Assembly: GCA_029202545.1 (NCBI GenBank)
Contig: CP119311.1
Span: 3,596,001-3,660,000, forward strand
Source of the DNA: Candidatus Pseudobacter hemicellulosilyticus
Lineage (GTDB): Bacteria; Bacteroidota; Bacteroidia; Chitinophagales; Chitinophagaceae
Direction of reading: 5' to 3'
Length of the DNA: 64,000 bases
Of this stretch, positions 22,869-32,944 are shown piece by piece. The first letter of the stretch is position 1. Every line of letters begins with the position of its first letter. The notes under the pieces are model-generated. The model saw only the letters and a program-made list of their open reading frames with translations, did not search any database and was not told the DNA's origin. Both the position numbers and the translations under genes were made by a program.

Positions 22869-22955
22869 GGTGTTGGAAGCACCCCCGGAGATAAAGTCGG
22901 CCGACATTAAAAAGCTGTGCAAGCATTTTTTATTCAACCAAACTGCAACAAAAGT

Positions 22956-25900
22956 ATGCAAAAAACTGCTATTTGTAGCCGGGAGGACAGGCTGCTGTTG
23001 CCCATGGGGGCGGCGTTCTGTCAGGTTACATCCGGTAAGGCCGCTTCTCTCTCTAAAGGTCGGTCCGGCTTCAGCTCCCGGGTTACAGGATCAATTCTAA
23101 AAGCTATGAGACTGCTGACCCTTCTTTTGATCACCGCATCCGTGGCTGTTGCGGAAAATTCCCACTCACAGGTGGTTAGTTATTCAGGCAAGGAAGTTGT
23201 CCTGAAAAAGGTGCTTGGCGCCGTGGAGAAACAGACGGGTTTTGTGTTCTTCTACAACCAGCAACTGCTGGCCAACACCCGTCCCGTGACCATCAGCGCC
23301 AGCGCCATGCCCCTGGAGTCTTTCCTGCAATTATTGCTGAAAGACCAGCCCCTGAATTACCGGCTGGACGGACAGACCATCACCCTGTCGCGTAAGCCTG
23401 TCGCGACAGATGTCCCGGCATTTACTCCCTTACGGCTGAACGCCCCTGATACAACTATCAGAATGTCGGGCACCGTGCTGAGCCCCAGTGGTGAACCCAT
23501 TGTAGGCGCCAGCGTGGTGATCAAAACCTCCCGTATTGGTGTGAGTACAGACGTTAAAGGACATTTCTCCATCAGCGCCCAGACCGGCCAGGTACTGGTA
23601 GTTTCCTACGTGGGTTATGAAGACCAGGAAGTACGCGCCAAAGCCGGTACGCCGGTGATTGTCCGGATGAACCTGAGCGACAATGCCATGAAAGATGCAG
23701 TGGTAACGGGTATCTATCAGCGTAAAAAGGAGAGCTTCACCGGTTCTTCTTCTACTTACACCGCCCAGGAGCTGAAAGTAGTGGGCAACCAGAACGTACT
23801 GCAGAGCCTGCGTACCCTGGATCCCGCCTTCGCCATTGTAGATAACAATATATTCGGTTCTGACCCCAACCGCCTGCCGGACCTGGAGATCAGGGGCAAG
23901 AGCAGTATCAACGGGCTCACAGACCAGTACGGCGCCAATCCCAACCAACCCCTCTTCATCCTGGATGGCTTTGAAAGTACGCTGACCATCATCAGCGATC
24001 TGAGCATGGACCGGATTGAAAGCATTACCATCCTGAAAGATGCGGCGGCCACAGCTATCTATGGCTCCCGCGCGGCCAATGGGGTAGTGGTGGTGGAAAC
24101 CAAAAAGCCGCTGCCCGGTAAGCTCCGCTTCTCCTATAACCTCAACAGCTCCATCAATTTTGCCGATCTCTCTGACTATAACCTCATGAATGCAGCTGAA
24201 AAGCTGGAGTTTGAAAAGCTCTCCGGCTTTTATGGCACCGTCAATGCCGACGGTAATTTCCTGACAGAGGAAAATGAGACCCGCTACCTGAACCGCCTGA
24301 GGAACGTAGCCCGTGGCGTGGATACTTACTGGCCCAGCGAGCCCCTGCGCGTGGGCGCCTTGTTCCGTCATACCCTGATGGTAGAGGGCGGCGATGCCAA
24401 CCTGCGCTACAGCGGTATGCTCACCAGGAGTACCAACCAGGGCGTCATGAAAGGATCAGACCGTAACGTGACCGGTGGTAACGTCCGCCTGCTGTACCGC
24501 AAGGGCAGGCTGTCGTTCAGCAACTCGCTCAGTGTGGACATGACTCAGGCCGACCGGGAAACAGTGCCTTTCTCCCGTTTCTCCAGGGCCAATCCCTACC
24601 ATCCCAAGTACAACGCCAGCGGTGGCATTGACAAGATCATGGAGTCTTACAACTGGGTGAACATAACCAATTTCCAGACCTTCAGCCAGGACGTATTCAA
24701 CCCGCTCTGGGACCTGAACAATAATAACCTGAACACTACCAAGTCGCAGGGCTTTACCAACAACTTTGAAGTAGAGTGGCGGGTGATTGACGCCCTGCGT
24801 GCCAGGGGCCGTTTCAGCATCCGGCAGTTTGTGACCAAACAGGAAGTGTTCAAATCGCCCTTTAATTCAGAATACCACAGCACCGAACAGCTGCTGCAGG
24901 GCAGCTTTGCCGAGACCAACGATGAAGAGATCAATGTGGATGGTGATTTCAACCTGACCTATTCCAAGCTCTTTGGCGGTAAGCATATGGTGAATGCTGT
25001 AGGTGGTTTCCGCGCCCAGCAGCTGGATGCCAACAGCAGCGGTTATACTGTACGCGGCTTCCTGGACGATGAGCAGGCCAACCCTGCCTTTGCCATTGGC
25101 TTCCCGCAGGGCTCCCAGCCCAGCTACAGGCAGTCGCGCCGCCGTAACGCCAGCTTCCTGCTGAATGCCGGCTATGCCTATGACGACCGCTACCTGTTTG
25201 ACGCCAGTATCCGCTCTGACGGTTCTTCCGTATTTGGCGCCTCCAAAAATGTAACCAATATCTGGTCGCTGGGCCTGGGCTGGAACCTGCACAAGGAAGC
25301 CTTCTTCCGCAACAGCGATCTGGGCTGGCTCAACACTTTCCGGCTGCGCTTCTCCGTGGGTAACCCGGGCAACCAGAACTTTGAGGACTATATCAGCATG
25401 CAGGTATATAAATACAATCTGCAGAACCGCAACCCCTTTGGCACCGGCGTAGTACTGGACAATGTGGGTAACGCCAACCTGGAATGGCAGCAGACCCTGG
25501 ACAAGAACTTTGGCATGGACATGACGCTGCTGAACGACAGGCTGCGGGTGGTAGCGGATTATTTCCACCGCGTTACCGATCCCCTGCTGCTGTTCATGAC
25601 CCTGCCCGCTTCTGCAGGCCTGTCTACCTATCCCATTAACCTGGGCGGACTGCTCACCAAAGGATTCACCCTTTCCGCCAACTATACCGTGGTACGGACC
25701 AAGGATGTCAACTGGATGCTCAATATGAATATGCGCAGCCAGAAATCCACCTACCGCAATATGGGTGACGCCCTCAAAGGGTTCAATGACGCCAATAAGA
25801 ATGAGACCAATGAGGCCAATGTATCCTCCAACCTGCTGCGCTATTATGACGGCGGCAGCCCCACCGATCTCTGGGCGGTAAGATCAGTTGGTATTGACCC

Positions 25901-26453
25901 CGCTACCGGCCGGGAAATATTCCTGAACAGCAACGGTCAGCAGACCTTTGTACACAACCCCCAGGATGAGCAGATAGTGGGTAACTCAGAGCCCAAACTG
26001 GATGGCATTATTGGTACTTCCGTTCGTTATAAAGGTTTCTCTGCCTCCATTAACCTGCGCTACCGCCTGGGTGGACAGGTATTCATGCAGACCCTGTTTG
26101 AGAAAGTGGAAAATATCAAGCAAAGCAATGTGAGCCTGAACCAGGATAAACGCGCCTTGTATGACCGCTGGAAGAACCCCGGAGACAATGCCAAATTCAA
26201 ATCCATCAGCCAGACCGCCACAACGCCCATGAGTTCCAGGTTTGTGGAAGACAACAATGTACTGGCCGGTGAATCCTTTTCTGTGGGTTATGAAACCACC
26301 ACCGCCAAATGGCTCAAAGCCATCGGCGCCGGTTCCATGAACTTCAGGGCTTATATGAATGATATTTTCCGCCTGGCCACAGTGAAGAATGAAAGGGGGC
26401 TTGATTATCCCTTTGCCCGTTCTGTGTCTTTCTCTGTAGGCGTCCGGTTTTAA
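22956..26453 (+). CDS. SusC/RagA-family TonB-linked transporter with STN signalling domain
   Basis: This is a full-length signalling SusC protein of about 1165 residues. The ATG at 22956 gives the MQKTA start common in this subgroup; the GTG at 22917 would be longer. A ~50-residue leader precedes the hydrophobic segment MRLLTLLLITASVAVA. The domains are STN (~75-135; KKVLGAVEKQTGFVFFYNQQ, LLLKDQPLNYRLDGQTITL), carboxypeptidase-regulatory-like (~165-245; GTVLSPSGEPIVGASVVIK), TonB plug (~255-365; SITILKDAAATAIYGSRAAN) and the beta-barrel to the terminal Phe. The STN domain together with the upstream FecI/FecR pair indicates substrate-induced autoregulation. The locus contains no glycan-degrading enzyme, so the cargo may not be a carbohydrate. 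Confidence 0.95.
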   Translation: MQKTAICSREDRLLLPMGAAFCQVTSGKAASLSKGRSGFSSRVTGSILKAMRLLTLLLITASVAVAENSHSQVVSYSGKEVVLKKVLGAVEKQTGFVFFYNQQLLANTRPVTISASAMPLESFLQLLLKDQPLNYRLDGQTITLSRKPVATDVPAFTPLRLNAPDTTIRMSGTVLSPSGEPIVGASVVIKTSRIGVSTDVKGHFSISAQTGQVLVVSYVGYEDQEVRAKAGTPVIVRMNLSDNAMKDAVVTGIYQRKKESFTGSSSTYTAQELKVVGNQNVLQSLRTLDPAFAIVDNNIFGSDPNRLPDLEIRGKSSINGLTDQYGANPNQPLFILDGFESTLTIISDLSMDRIESITILKDAAATAIYGSRAANGVVVVETKKPLPGKLRFSYNLNSSINFADLSDYNLMNAAEKLEFEKLSGFYGTVNADGNFLTEENETRYLNRLRNVARGVDTYWPSEPLRVGALFRHTLMVEGGDANLRYSGMLTRSTNQGVMKGSDRNVTGGNVRLLYRKGRLSFSNSLSVDMTQADRETVPFSRFSRANPYHPKYNASGGIDKIMESYNWVNITNFQTFSQDVFNPLWDLNNNNLNTTKSQGFTNNFEVEWRVIDALRARGRFSIRQFVTKQEVFKSPFNSEYHSTEQLLQGSFAETNDEEINVDGDFNLTYSKLFGGKHMVNAVGGFRAQQLDANSSGYTVRGFLDDEQANPAFAIGFPQGSQPSYRQSRRRNASFLLNAGYAYDDRYLFDASIRSDGSSVFGASKNVTNIWSLGLGWNLHKEAFFRNSDLGWLNTFRLRFSVGNPGNQNFEDYISMQVYKYNLQNRNPFGTGVVLDNVGNANLEWQQTLDKNFGMDMTLLNDRLRVVADYFHRVTDPLLLFMTLPASAGLSTYPINLGGLLTKGFTLSANYTVVRTKDVNWMLNMNMRSQKSTYRNMGDALKGFNDANKNETNEANVSSNLLRYYDGGSPTDLWAVRSVGIDPATGREIFLNSNGQQTFVHNPQDEQIVGNSEPKLDGIIGTSVRYKGFSASINLRYRLGGQVFMQTLFEKVENIKQSNVSLNQDKRALYDRWKNPGDNAKFKSISQTATTPMSSRFVEDNNVLAGESFSVGYETTTAKWLKAIGAGSMNFRAYMNDIFRLATVKNERGLDYPFARSVSFSVGVRF

Positions 26454-26477
26454 TTCTCCATTTCAACACAACGAACA

Positions 26478-27944
26478 ATGAATAGCAAAATAATAGGCTG
26501 CCTTTTTCTGGTGCTTTCGTTGACATCCTGCAAGAAATGGCTGGATGTAAAACCAACAGACCGGCTGGCAGGTGATGAACTGTTTAAGAGCAGGGAAGGT
26601 TTCCTGATGGCGCTGAATGGCATCTACGTGGATATGACCGCTGAAGATGTTTATGGCAAACGCATGACCGCTGCCGACCTGGACGTAATGGCCGGGTATT
26701 ATTATATGGAAGGCACCACGCACCTGTATAACCAGCATGCTAATTTTGAGTATACGGCAGATCGTCCAAGGGACGGGTTTGAAGCCATCTGGAACAAGAC
26801 CTATAAGAATATAGCCAATGTGAACCAGCTGCTGAAGGCCTGCGATGAGCAGGAGGGCATCCTGCAGGAGCCTTATTTCGGCCTGGTGAAAGGAGAGGCC
26901 CTGGCCCTGCGCGCCATGCTGCATTTTGATATGCTGCGGATCTTTGGCCCCATCTGGACAGAAGCAGATAAAGCAACACCGGCCATCCCTTATAAAACCT
27001 CCGCAACGGTGGGAGTAAGCCCGCTACTGGGTTCTGAAGCAGTGATGGAAAAAGTACTGGCTGACCTGACCGAAGCCCGCCGGCTGCTGGAAGTGGATCC
27101 TGTTATCACCGAAGGTGTCCGCCATACTGCCAGCCCTACCGGTGTCAATGATCTCTACTACCGCCAGTACCGCCTGAATCATTTTGCCGTCAGGGCATTG
27201 ATGGCCAGGGCTTACCTGTGGAAAGGCGATAACGCAAATGCCTATACTACTTCCACAGAACTGCTGGCGCAGGTACAGGCTACAGGCAAGGTGATCTTCC
27301 CCAATGTATCTGTGAATGCAGCTACCGGAACCAATGGCGCGGCGCTGGACAGGATCTTTGCTTCAGAAGTCATGTTCTCCCTGTATACTATTACCAGGCC
27401 GGATATGTTCAACTCCATTTTTGCCCCTACCCAGGAAGAGCTGCGGCGTTTGTCTTTCAACAAACGCAATGATGTAAGGACAAGGCTGGTTGACCTCTAT
27501 GGCAACGTGGAAGATTACCGGTACAAAGCCTGGTTGTCTCTTTCTGCTGAAGATGTGACCGTATTGACGCACATGAAATACTCTGATGTGGCCAATTCCC
27601 CCGGTCTGTACATGATCCCGCTGATCCGCCTGTCGGAAGTGCGGCTGATAGCGGCTGAGACCAGCCCCGACCTGGCAGAGGGAACTGCTTATTTCAATGC
27701 AGTACGTACTTCCAGGAATACGCTCAGCCAGTTCCCTGCCGATGCTACCGGGCTGAAAACAGCCATCACGGCTGAGTTCCGCCGCGAGTTCATTGGTGAA
27801 GGACAGATGTTCTTCTATTATAAGCGGAATGCCATGCCCAATATTGCCAACCATACTGCGCTGACCGGTACCAAGAATATGCCCCTGGCCAATTATGTGG
27901 TGCCACTGCCGCTCAGTGAAACCAGCCTGCGCCAGAACCAATAA
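26478..27944 (+). CDS. SusD/RagB-family lipoprotein, partner of STN-SusC
   Basis: This 488-residue lipoprotein begins 24 bases after the STN-SusC gene. Its lipobox is LTSC, followed by KKWLDVKPTDRL, a standard SusD opening. GEALALRAMLHFDMLRIFG near residue 140 and the RLSEVRLIAAE helix near residue 385 are family hallmarks; the C-terminus is YVVPLPLSETSLRQNQ. It belongs to the shorter RagB branch often paired with DUF4843 and PKD-like lipoproteins, exactly the order seen here. Confidence 0.95.
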   Translation: MNSKIIGCLFLVLSLTSCKKWLDVKPTDRLAGDELFKSREGFLMALNGIYVDMTAEDVYGKRMTAADLDVMAGYYYMEGTTHLYNQHANFEYTADRPRDGFEAIWNKTYKNIANVNQLLKACDEQEGILQEPYFGLVKGEALALRAMLHFDMLRIFGPIWTEADKATPAIPYKTSATVGVSPLLGSEAVMEKVLADLTEARRLLEVDPVITEGVRHTASPTGVNDLYYRQYRLNHFAVRALMARAYLWKGDNANAYTTSTELLAQVQATGKVIFPNVSVNAATGTNGAALDRIFASEVMFSLYTITRPDMFNSIFAPTQEELRRLSFNKRNDVRTRLVDLYGNVEDYRYKAWLSLSAEDVTVLTHMKYSDVANSPGLYMIPLIRLSEVRLIAAETSPDLAEGTAYFNAVRTSRNTLSQFPADATGLKTAITAEFRREFIGEGQMFFYYKRNAMPNIANHTALTGTKNMPLANYVVPLPLSETSLRQNQ

Positions 27945-27967
27945 CTAACTTTAAATTGATTATCACC

Positions 27968-28822
27968 ATGAACTGGAAACTAATACGGGTGGCCATTCTC
28001 CTATTCTGGCTCCCACTCGCCGGTTGTGAAAAAGACCTGATGGACTATGAAGGGGTGGAAGGGCTTTATTTTGCCGTTCAGCATGGCAGCCCTTCTTATT
28101 CTGAAAGATCCTGGCCATATCAACCTTACAGTCCTGTAGAATTTACCAAGCTGGGCAAGGATACGGCCACGGTACTGGTAAAGCTGCAGATCACCGGTCC
28201 GGTGAAGGACTATGACCGCCCCTACAAGGTGATCGTTAACCCGGATTCCACCACCGCACAGGCAGGCGTACATTACCTGCCGCTGCCGGAAAACGGGGTA
28301 GTGGCCGCCGGCGCCATCAATACCTACCTGCCTGTTACCCTGATACTGACCCCTGAAATGAGCACCAGAGTGATTGATCTGGGACTAAAGATTGTGCCTA
28401 ATGAACATTTCGGACTTTCCTTTACCGAATGGGACATGCTGCCGGATATGGTCCAGGCGCCACCACCGCTGCCACTGGAATTTGATGCCAGCCTGCATAC
28501 GCTCCGCATCAGTAATTTCATCAGACAGCCAACCATCTGGGCCGGCAGTGTCAATGCCAGCAACCAGGATGCCGGTTCCTGGGGTGGGTTTACCACCAAA
28601 AAGATCCAGCTGATGTTCACCCTCTTCAATCTTACTTATGAGGATTTCATGAGCGCAGAGACCATGCCGCTGGTGCTGAGGAATTTTATTGCCCAGGAAG
28701 GAGGCATGTACCTGATCAAAATGTTCAACGCGGGCACGCCGGTGCTGGAAGATGACGGCCGGCTGATGTTCATAGGCAGCGTGCCCTGGAAATCCACTTT
28801 AGGCGTTCCCTATATCCCTTAG
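27968..28822 (+). CDS. DUF4843-family lipoprotein
   Basis: This is a lipoprotein of about 284 residues with lipobox LAGC followed by EKDLMDYEG. The ATG at 27968 is preferred over the TTG at 27956. The GLYFAV opening, the two beta-rich halves and the VNPDSTTAQAGVHYLPLPEN motif are typical of DUF4843, a family of unknown function found almost only downstream of susCD genes that lack glycosidases. It probably sits on the surface as part of the receptor complex (inference). It starts 23 bases after susD. Confidence 0.85.
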   Translation: MNWKLIRVAILLFWLPLAGCEKDLMDYEGVEGLYFAVQHGSPSYSERSWPYQPYSPVEFTKLGKDTATVLVKLQITGPVKDYDRPYKVIVNPDSTTAQAGVHYLPLPENGVVAAGAINTYLPVTLILTPEMSTRVIDLGLKIVPNEHFGLSFTEWDMLPDMVQAPPPLPLEFDASLHTLRISNFIRQPTIWAGSVNASNQDAGSWGGFTTKKIQLMFTLFNLTYEDFMSAETMPLVLRNFIAQEGGMYLIKMFNAGTPVLEDDGRLMFIGSVPWKSTLGVPYIP

Positions 28823-28865
28823 CGGCCGCAGGTGCTGATTATTCTATTATTTCAAAACAAAAGCA

Positions 28866-30413
28866 ATGAAAAAACTATTGATACCTGCGTTGCTGCTGGC
28901 GACCGCTTTCCTGGCTGGTTGCTTCAAGGACAAAGGAAATTATGATTATCACGATATCAATGAGATCACTATCTCGGGTATCAGATCCAGCTACGGGGTA
29001 TTGCGGAACGTGGACCTGCTGCAGATTGAGCCAGGCCTGGTGATGACAGATGAAGGCACGGATCCAGCCCGTTTCCAGTACGACTGGGTAGTGATGAAAG
29101 GCACTACTTTTCTGGATACGCTGGGGCATGACCGGACCCTGAGCGCTGTTGTAGACCTTCCGGCAGACAGCTATGTGCTCTGGTACCGTATCCTGGACAA
29201 ACAGACCAGGATGGTATGGCGGGCCAAGACCACCCTGACCGTGGGAGACGCCTTTTCCAAAGGACTGATGCTGATAGGTGAAGATGCTTCCGGCAATGTG
29301 GAAGCAGATATGCTGGTGATGGTGAGCAGCGATACCGTTCTCCGGAAAAACATCCTGGCCCAAAGCGGTCTGCCGCCTTTACAGGGGCCCGTTGAACTGA
29401 TGCATACCAGCGGCTCCGAATTGTATAAAAGACTCTGGCTGATGACCCGGTCCGGAAGTTATTTCCTGGATCGCTCTTCACTCAAAGCAGATGTGAATAA
29501 TAGATTCGGGAACCTGATAGTGACCTCGGATAATATTGACAAAACCAAGCTGGATCCTATCCAGCTGGCGCCCCAGCTCCGGGATTCAGTAGGCAACACG
29601 GGCAGCACTATCTACAGGGCTGTACTTTGCTCCAATGGGTTGATCTATGCCGGCTCGCCGCTGATCAATGGCGGGGACTATTATACCAATGCCATCAACC
29701 GGGAGAGCGGTGATTTTGCCACTACCTTCAAAGCGGCGCCCTTCCTTTTCTATCCCATTCAAAGCATGAGCTCCATTGTATGGTATGATACCGATAATGA
29801 TCGCTTCATGGCCTATACCAACTGGGCTCAGTCCGTATCGGCTCCGCTGACAGACAATAGCGGGCTTTTCCCCTGGGATCAGCGGGCTGCCGGCCGGAAA
29901 TTTGTATACGGGGAGAATACCCGTAATACAGATGGGGGAACCAGCACCCAGACAAACTCTTTTGCCCTCCTGAAGAACAGCAGCAACGAGTATTTTATCT
30001 ATAAGTTCTTTGCCAGCGCCTCGCCTGTCAAACGCGGTTACTATGAAGTGAAACCGATGGCGGTGGATTTTGGTAATGCTGATTTCTATGCCTTCTCTTC
30101 CCGCAGGTCCGTAGTGTTCTATTCCATAGGCAATAAACTCTATGCCTACGATTATAACCCCGGCAACGAGCGTTTCTATGAAATGCCCGGCTTTGGGACC
30201 GATGAGATCACCATGCTGAAATTTGATACGCAGATCAACGGACCGGTCAACTCCCTGTTTGTTGCAACCTATAATGCGGAGACCGGCGGCACCCTGCGCC
30301 GGTATGCACTGGACCTGCTGGACCCCAATACCGTTCAGCTGATCCCGCAGTCGGAGCATGTGGCCACCGGCCTGCTGAAGGTCCGCAACATGAGCTGGAG
30401 AGCTAATAACTAA
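28866..30413 (+). CDS. PKD-like (PF16407-type) surface lipoprotein
   Basis: This is a 515-residue lipoprotein with lipobox LAGC followed by FKDKGNYDYHDINEI, the usual opening of the Bacteroidota PKD-like family. The first ~140 residues form two Ig/PKD-like domains (FQYDWVVMKG, SYVLWYRILDKQTRMVWRAK); the remaining ~370 residues are beta-rich and may be a propeller (GLMLIGEDASGNVEADML, YSIGNKLYAYDYNPGNERFY). No catalytic motif is visible. The family travels with DUF4843 and SusCD, and its function is unknown. It lies 43 bases after the DUF4843 gene. Confidence 0.82.
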   Translation: MKKLLIPALLLATAFLAGCFKDKGNYDYHDINEITISGIRSSYGVLRNVDLLQIEPGLVMTDEGTDPARFQYDWVVMKGTTFLDTLGHDRTLSAVVDLPADSYVLWYRILDKQTRMVWRAKTTLTVGDAFSKGLMLIGEDASGNVEADMLVMVSSDTVLRKNILAQSGLPPLQGPVELMHTSGSELYKRLWLMTRSGSYFLDRSSLKADVNNRFGNLIVTSDNIDKTKLDPIQLAPQLRDSVGNTGSTIYRAVLCSNGLIYAGSPLINGGDYYTNAINRESGDFATTFKAAPFLFYPIQSMSSIVWYDTDNDRFMAYTNWAQSVSAPLTDNSGLFPWDQRAAGRKFVYGENTRNTDGGTSTQTNSFALLKNSSNEYFIYKFFASASPVKRGYYEVKPMAVDFGNADFYAFSSRRSVVFYSIGNKLYAYDYNPGNERFYEMPGFGTDEITMLKFDTQINGPVNSLFVATYNAETGGTLRRYALDLLDPNTVQLIPQSEHVATGLLKVRNMSWRANN

Positions 30414-30437
30414 GCAGTATATAAATAATTATTCCTG

Positions 30438-31577
30438 ATGAACCAACGCATTACCTGCCTGCTGGCCGCCGCCCTCTTCCTGGGCGGCGCGCTGCAGGCG
30501 CAGACCAGCTTCACCCTGAAAGGCAAATTGACGGATAAGGAACTGGAAGGGCAACCCGTTACCCTGCGCTATTACAATGGCGCCAAATCGGTCATGGATA
30601 CCTGCCTGCTGACAAAGGGGCAATACAGTTTCAGCGGTACTGTTATGGAGCCGGTTCCTGCCACCCTGCATATTAAAGGGAAAACAAAACCAAAGACCAT
30701 CGCTGACCTGGGCCGGGATCGCTGCGACCTCTACCTTGATGGTGGAAAGATCAGCGTATCCGGTAAAACCATGGCCAGCTCGGTAGCAAAAGGCGGCCGT
30801 TCTCAGAAAGAATTCGCCAGCCTGCAACGTGGCCAGCAGCTGTATAAGGACAACCAGAACCTGGCCCTCGAAAAATTAGGCCAGGCCCGCGAAGCCAATG
30901 ACAGCACAGCTAAAAATGCAGCACTGGCCTGGTACCAGCAGCTGGGCCGTTCGGCGGACAGCGCAAAGCTGGCGTTCATCCCCGCTTTTCCCAATTCCTA
31001 CGTATCCCTGAACATCCTGAAAGAAGCAGCCACTACCAAAAACCTGGCGGAAGACAGGCAGGGCATTGATAAGCTGTACCAAAGCCTGTCCGAAACCATG
31101 AAGGCTACGGATATTGGAAAGGATGTGGTCAGCAGGCTGGAATTTGCCGAGAAATTATCAGTAGGGAAAAAGGCCATTGATTTTACCATGAATGATACTA
31201 TCGGTAAACCCGTCAGCCTGGCTGCTTTCAAAGGCAAGTACGTGCTGCTGGATTTCTGGGCCTCCTGGTGCATGCCCTGCCGCATGGAAAATCCGCATGT
31301 GGTCAAAGCATTCAACAAGTACAAAGACAGGAACTTTACCATCCTGAGCGTATCCCTGGACCTGCCCGGCAAACACGAGGCCTGGATGGAAGCTATCCAT
31401 AAGGACGGACTTACCTGGACACATGTATCTGATCTCAAATACTGGAACAGCGAACCCGTAAAATTATACGGTGTAAAATCTGTTCCCATGAACTACCTGA
31501 TAGATCCCAACGGCACCATCATTGCCACTCACCTGAGAGGCGAGGAACTGGCTAAAAAGCTGGAAGAAGTATTGTAA
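30438..31577 (+). CDS. TlpA-like thioredoxin-fold protein with DUF4369-like N-domain (copy 1)
   Basis: This is an exported protein of 379 residues with a signal peptide ending at LQAQ. The N-terminal ~110 residues are a DUF4369-like beta-sandwich (FTLKGKLTDKELEGQPVTLR), then a helical segment, and from ~240 an AhpC/TlpA thioredoxin domain. The redox motif is WCMPC (Cys278, Cys281) with a cis-Pro in SVPMNYL. Such proteins reduce or isomerise disulfides, or handle metal or haem centres, outside the cytoplasm. It directly follows the PKD-like lipoprotein gene (24 bases), so redox handling of the imported substrate is possible (inference). Confidence 0.9.
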   Translation: MNQRITCLLAAALFLGGALQAQTSFTLKGKLTDKELEGQPVTLRYYNGAKSVMDTCLLTKGQYSFSGTVMEPVPATLHIKGKTKPKTIADLGRDRCDLYLDGGKISVSGKTMASSVAKGGRSQKEFASLQRGQQLYKDNQNLALEKLGQAREANDSTAKNAALAWYQQLGRSADSAKLAFIPAFPNSYVSLNILKEAATTKNLAEDRQGIDKLYQSLSETMKATDIGKDVVSRLEFAEKLSVGKKAIDFTMNDTIGKPVSLAAFKGKYVLLDFWASWCMPCRMENPHVVKAFNKYKDRNFTILSVSLDLPGKHEAWMEAIHKDGLTWTHVSDLKYWNSEPVKLYGVKSVPMNYLIDPNGTIIATHLRGEELAKKLEEVL

Positions 31578-31603
31578 TTAAACCTTATCCTCCCGTACCC
31601 TTT

Positions 31604-31619
31604 CCGCCTGTACAGGCGG
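31604..31619. other. Perfect 16-base palindrome between the two TlpA-like genes
   Basis: CCGCCTGTACAGGCGG is fully self-complementary and lies 27 bases after copy 1 and 76 bases before the start of copy 2. It could be a repressor site or a short hairpin; no T-run follows. Confidence 0.35.
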
Positions 31620-31694
31620 TCAACCGCGAAAAGAACTATTCATGTTCTGTTGCTGCCCTTGTACAGGGGATCTTTTTACCGCAAAAGTTATGAT

Positions 31695-32825
31695 ATGCAA
31701 CAACTGAACGGAATCCTGCTGGCGGCGGCACTGCTGCTGAGTGGCGCCTTGCAGGCGCAGCAGCCATTTACCCTGAAAGGAAAACTGACCGATCCCGAAC
31801 TGGAAGGGCAACGGCTCAACCTTCGTTATTTTAATGGAACGAAGTCTGTGAACGATTCCTGTTTCCTGAAAAACGGCCTATATGAATTTACCGGCACCCT
31901 GGTTACGCCCGTGTCGGCCAACCTGACCATTGTCCTTAAAACAAAACCGCATCCCCGGACCTGGCCTGTGCCTCATTGGCTGGACCTCTACCTGGATAGC
32001 GGCGTCATTAGCCTGGAGGGCAGTACCCTGGCGGGCTCTGTGGTGAAGGGCGGTCGCTCACAGCAGGAATTTGCAGCGCTGAGAAAGCTGCGGGTCCCCT
32101 TGCAGGACAGCCAGCGACTTACCGGCTTCCATATTGATAATGCCCCGGATACCCTGGAGAAGCAACGGTACAGGGACTTGTACAGGCAGCTGGGAAAAAT
32201 GGCCGATAGTGTCAGCCTGGCCTTTGTCCGCACCAATCCCACCTCCTATGTATCGCTGGATATTGTACGGTCACTGGTGAACCCTAAGAACCTGGCCAAT
32301 GAGCGGGAAGCGGTGGAGAAATTGTACAGCGGCCTGTCGGACGAGTTGCAGCAGACCAAAACCGGGAAGGATATTGCCGGCCGCCTGGCCAATGCCGGTA
32401 AATTATCGGTAGGCAAAAAAGCTATTGACTTTACCATGAACGATACCCTGGGCAGGCCCGTCAGCCTGTCGTCCTTTAAAGGAAAATATGTGCTGCTGGA
32501 TTTCTGGGCTTCCTGGTGCCACCCCTGCAGGCTGGAGAATCCGCATGTGGTCAAAGCCTATGCGCAATATAAGGACAGGAACTTTACCGTCCTGAGCGTA
32601 TCCCTGGACCAGCCCGGCAAACACCAGGCATGGGTAGATGCTATCCATAAGGACGGGCTCAACTGGACCCATGTGTCCGATCTCAAGTACTGGAACAATG
32701 CAGCTGTAAAGCTCTACGGTGTGAACAGTGTGCCTATGAACTATCTGATAAACCCTGAGGGCGTCATTGTGGGCGTTTACCTGCGGGGCGAGGAGCTGCT
32801 GAAAAAGCTGGAAGAATTATTGTGA
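31695..32825 (+). CDS. TlpA-like thioredoxin-fold protein with DUF4369-like N-domain (copy 2)
   Basis: This is a 376-residue paralogue of the preceding gene, clearly a tandem duplication: the signal peptide, FTLKGKLTDPELEGQRLNLR, VVKGGRSQQEFAALR, KAIDFTMNDTLGRPVSL and the C-terminal KKLEELL are nearly shared. The active site is WCHPC (Cys275, Cys278) instead of WCMPC; a His in that position is typical of DsbA-like or oxidising thioredoxin folds, so the two copies may differ in redox potential (inference). The ATG at 31695 is preferred over the TTG at 31650 because it starts the signal peptide. Confidence 0.9.
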   Translation: MQQLNGILLAAALLLSGALQAQQPFTLKGKLTDPELEGQRLNLRYFNGTKSVNDSCFLKNGLYEFTGTLVTPVSANLTIVLKTKPHPRTWPVPHWLDLYLDSGVISLEGSTLAGSVVKGGRSQQEFAALRKLRVPLQDSQRLTGFHIDNAPDTLEKQRYRDLYRQLGKMADSVSLAFVRTNPTSYVSLDIVRSLVNPKNLANEREAVEKLYSGLSDELQQTKTGKDIAGRLANAGKLSVGKKAIDFTMNDTLGRPVSLSSFKGKYVLLDFWASWCHPCRLENPHVVKAYAQYKDRNFTVLSVSLDQPGKHQAWVDAIHKDGLNWTHVSDLKYWNNAAVKLYGVNSVPMNYLINPEGVIVGVYLRGEELLKKLEELL

Positions 32826-32843
32826 TAGTCTTTTGTCTCAATG

Positions 32844-32866
32844 GCCCGTACTCACGGGTTTCTTTA
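32844..32866 (+). terminator. Short hairpin terminator after second TlpA-like gene
   Basis: CCCGT (32845-32849) and ACGGG (32854-32858) form a tight stem with a 4-base loop, followed by TTTCTTT. It lies 20 bases after the stop codon of copy 2. Confidence 0.5.
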
Positions 32867-32871
32867 TTGCC

Positions 32872-32913
32872 AATCCCCCTGTCTGGTCATTACTGCCCGG
32901 GTACAGGGGGATT
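32872..32913. other. Perfect 11-bp inverted repeat upstream of the small membrane protein gene
   Basis: AATCCCCCTGT (32872-32882) is exactly complementary to ACAGGGGGATT (32903-32913), with a 20-base spacer. It lies between the terminator hairpin and the ATG at 32945. It may be a second terminator stem or an operator; the absence of a T-run leaves both open. Confidence 0.4.
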
Positions 32914-32944
32914 TGCGTTGGAATCCCTACTTTTGCCGGAACTT

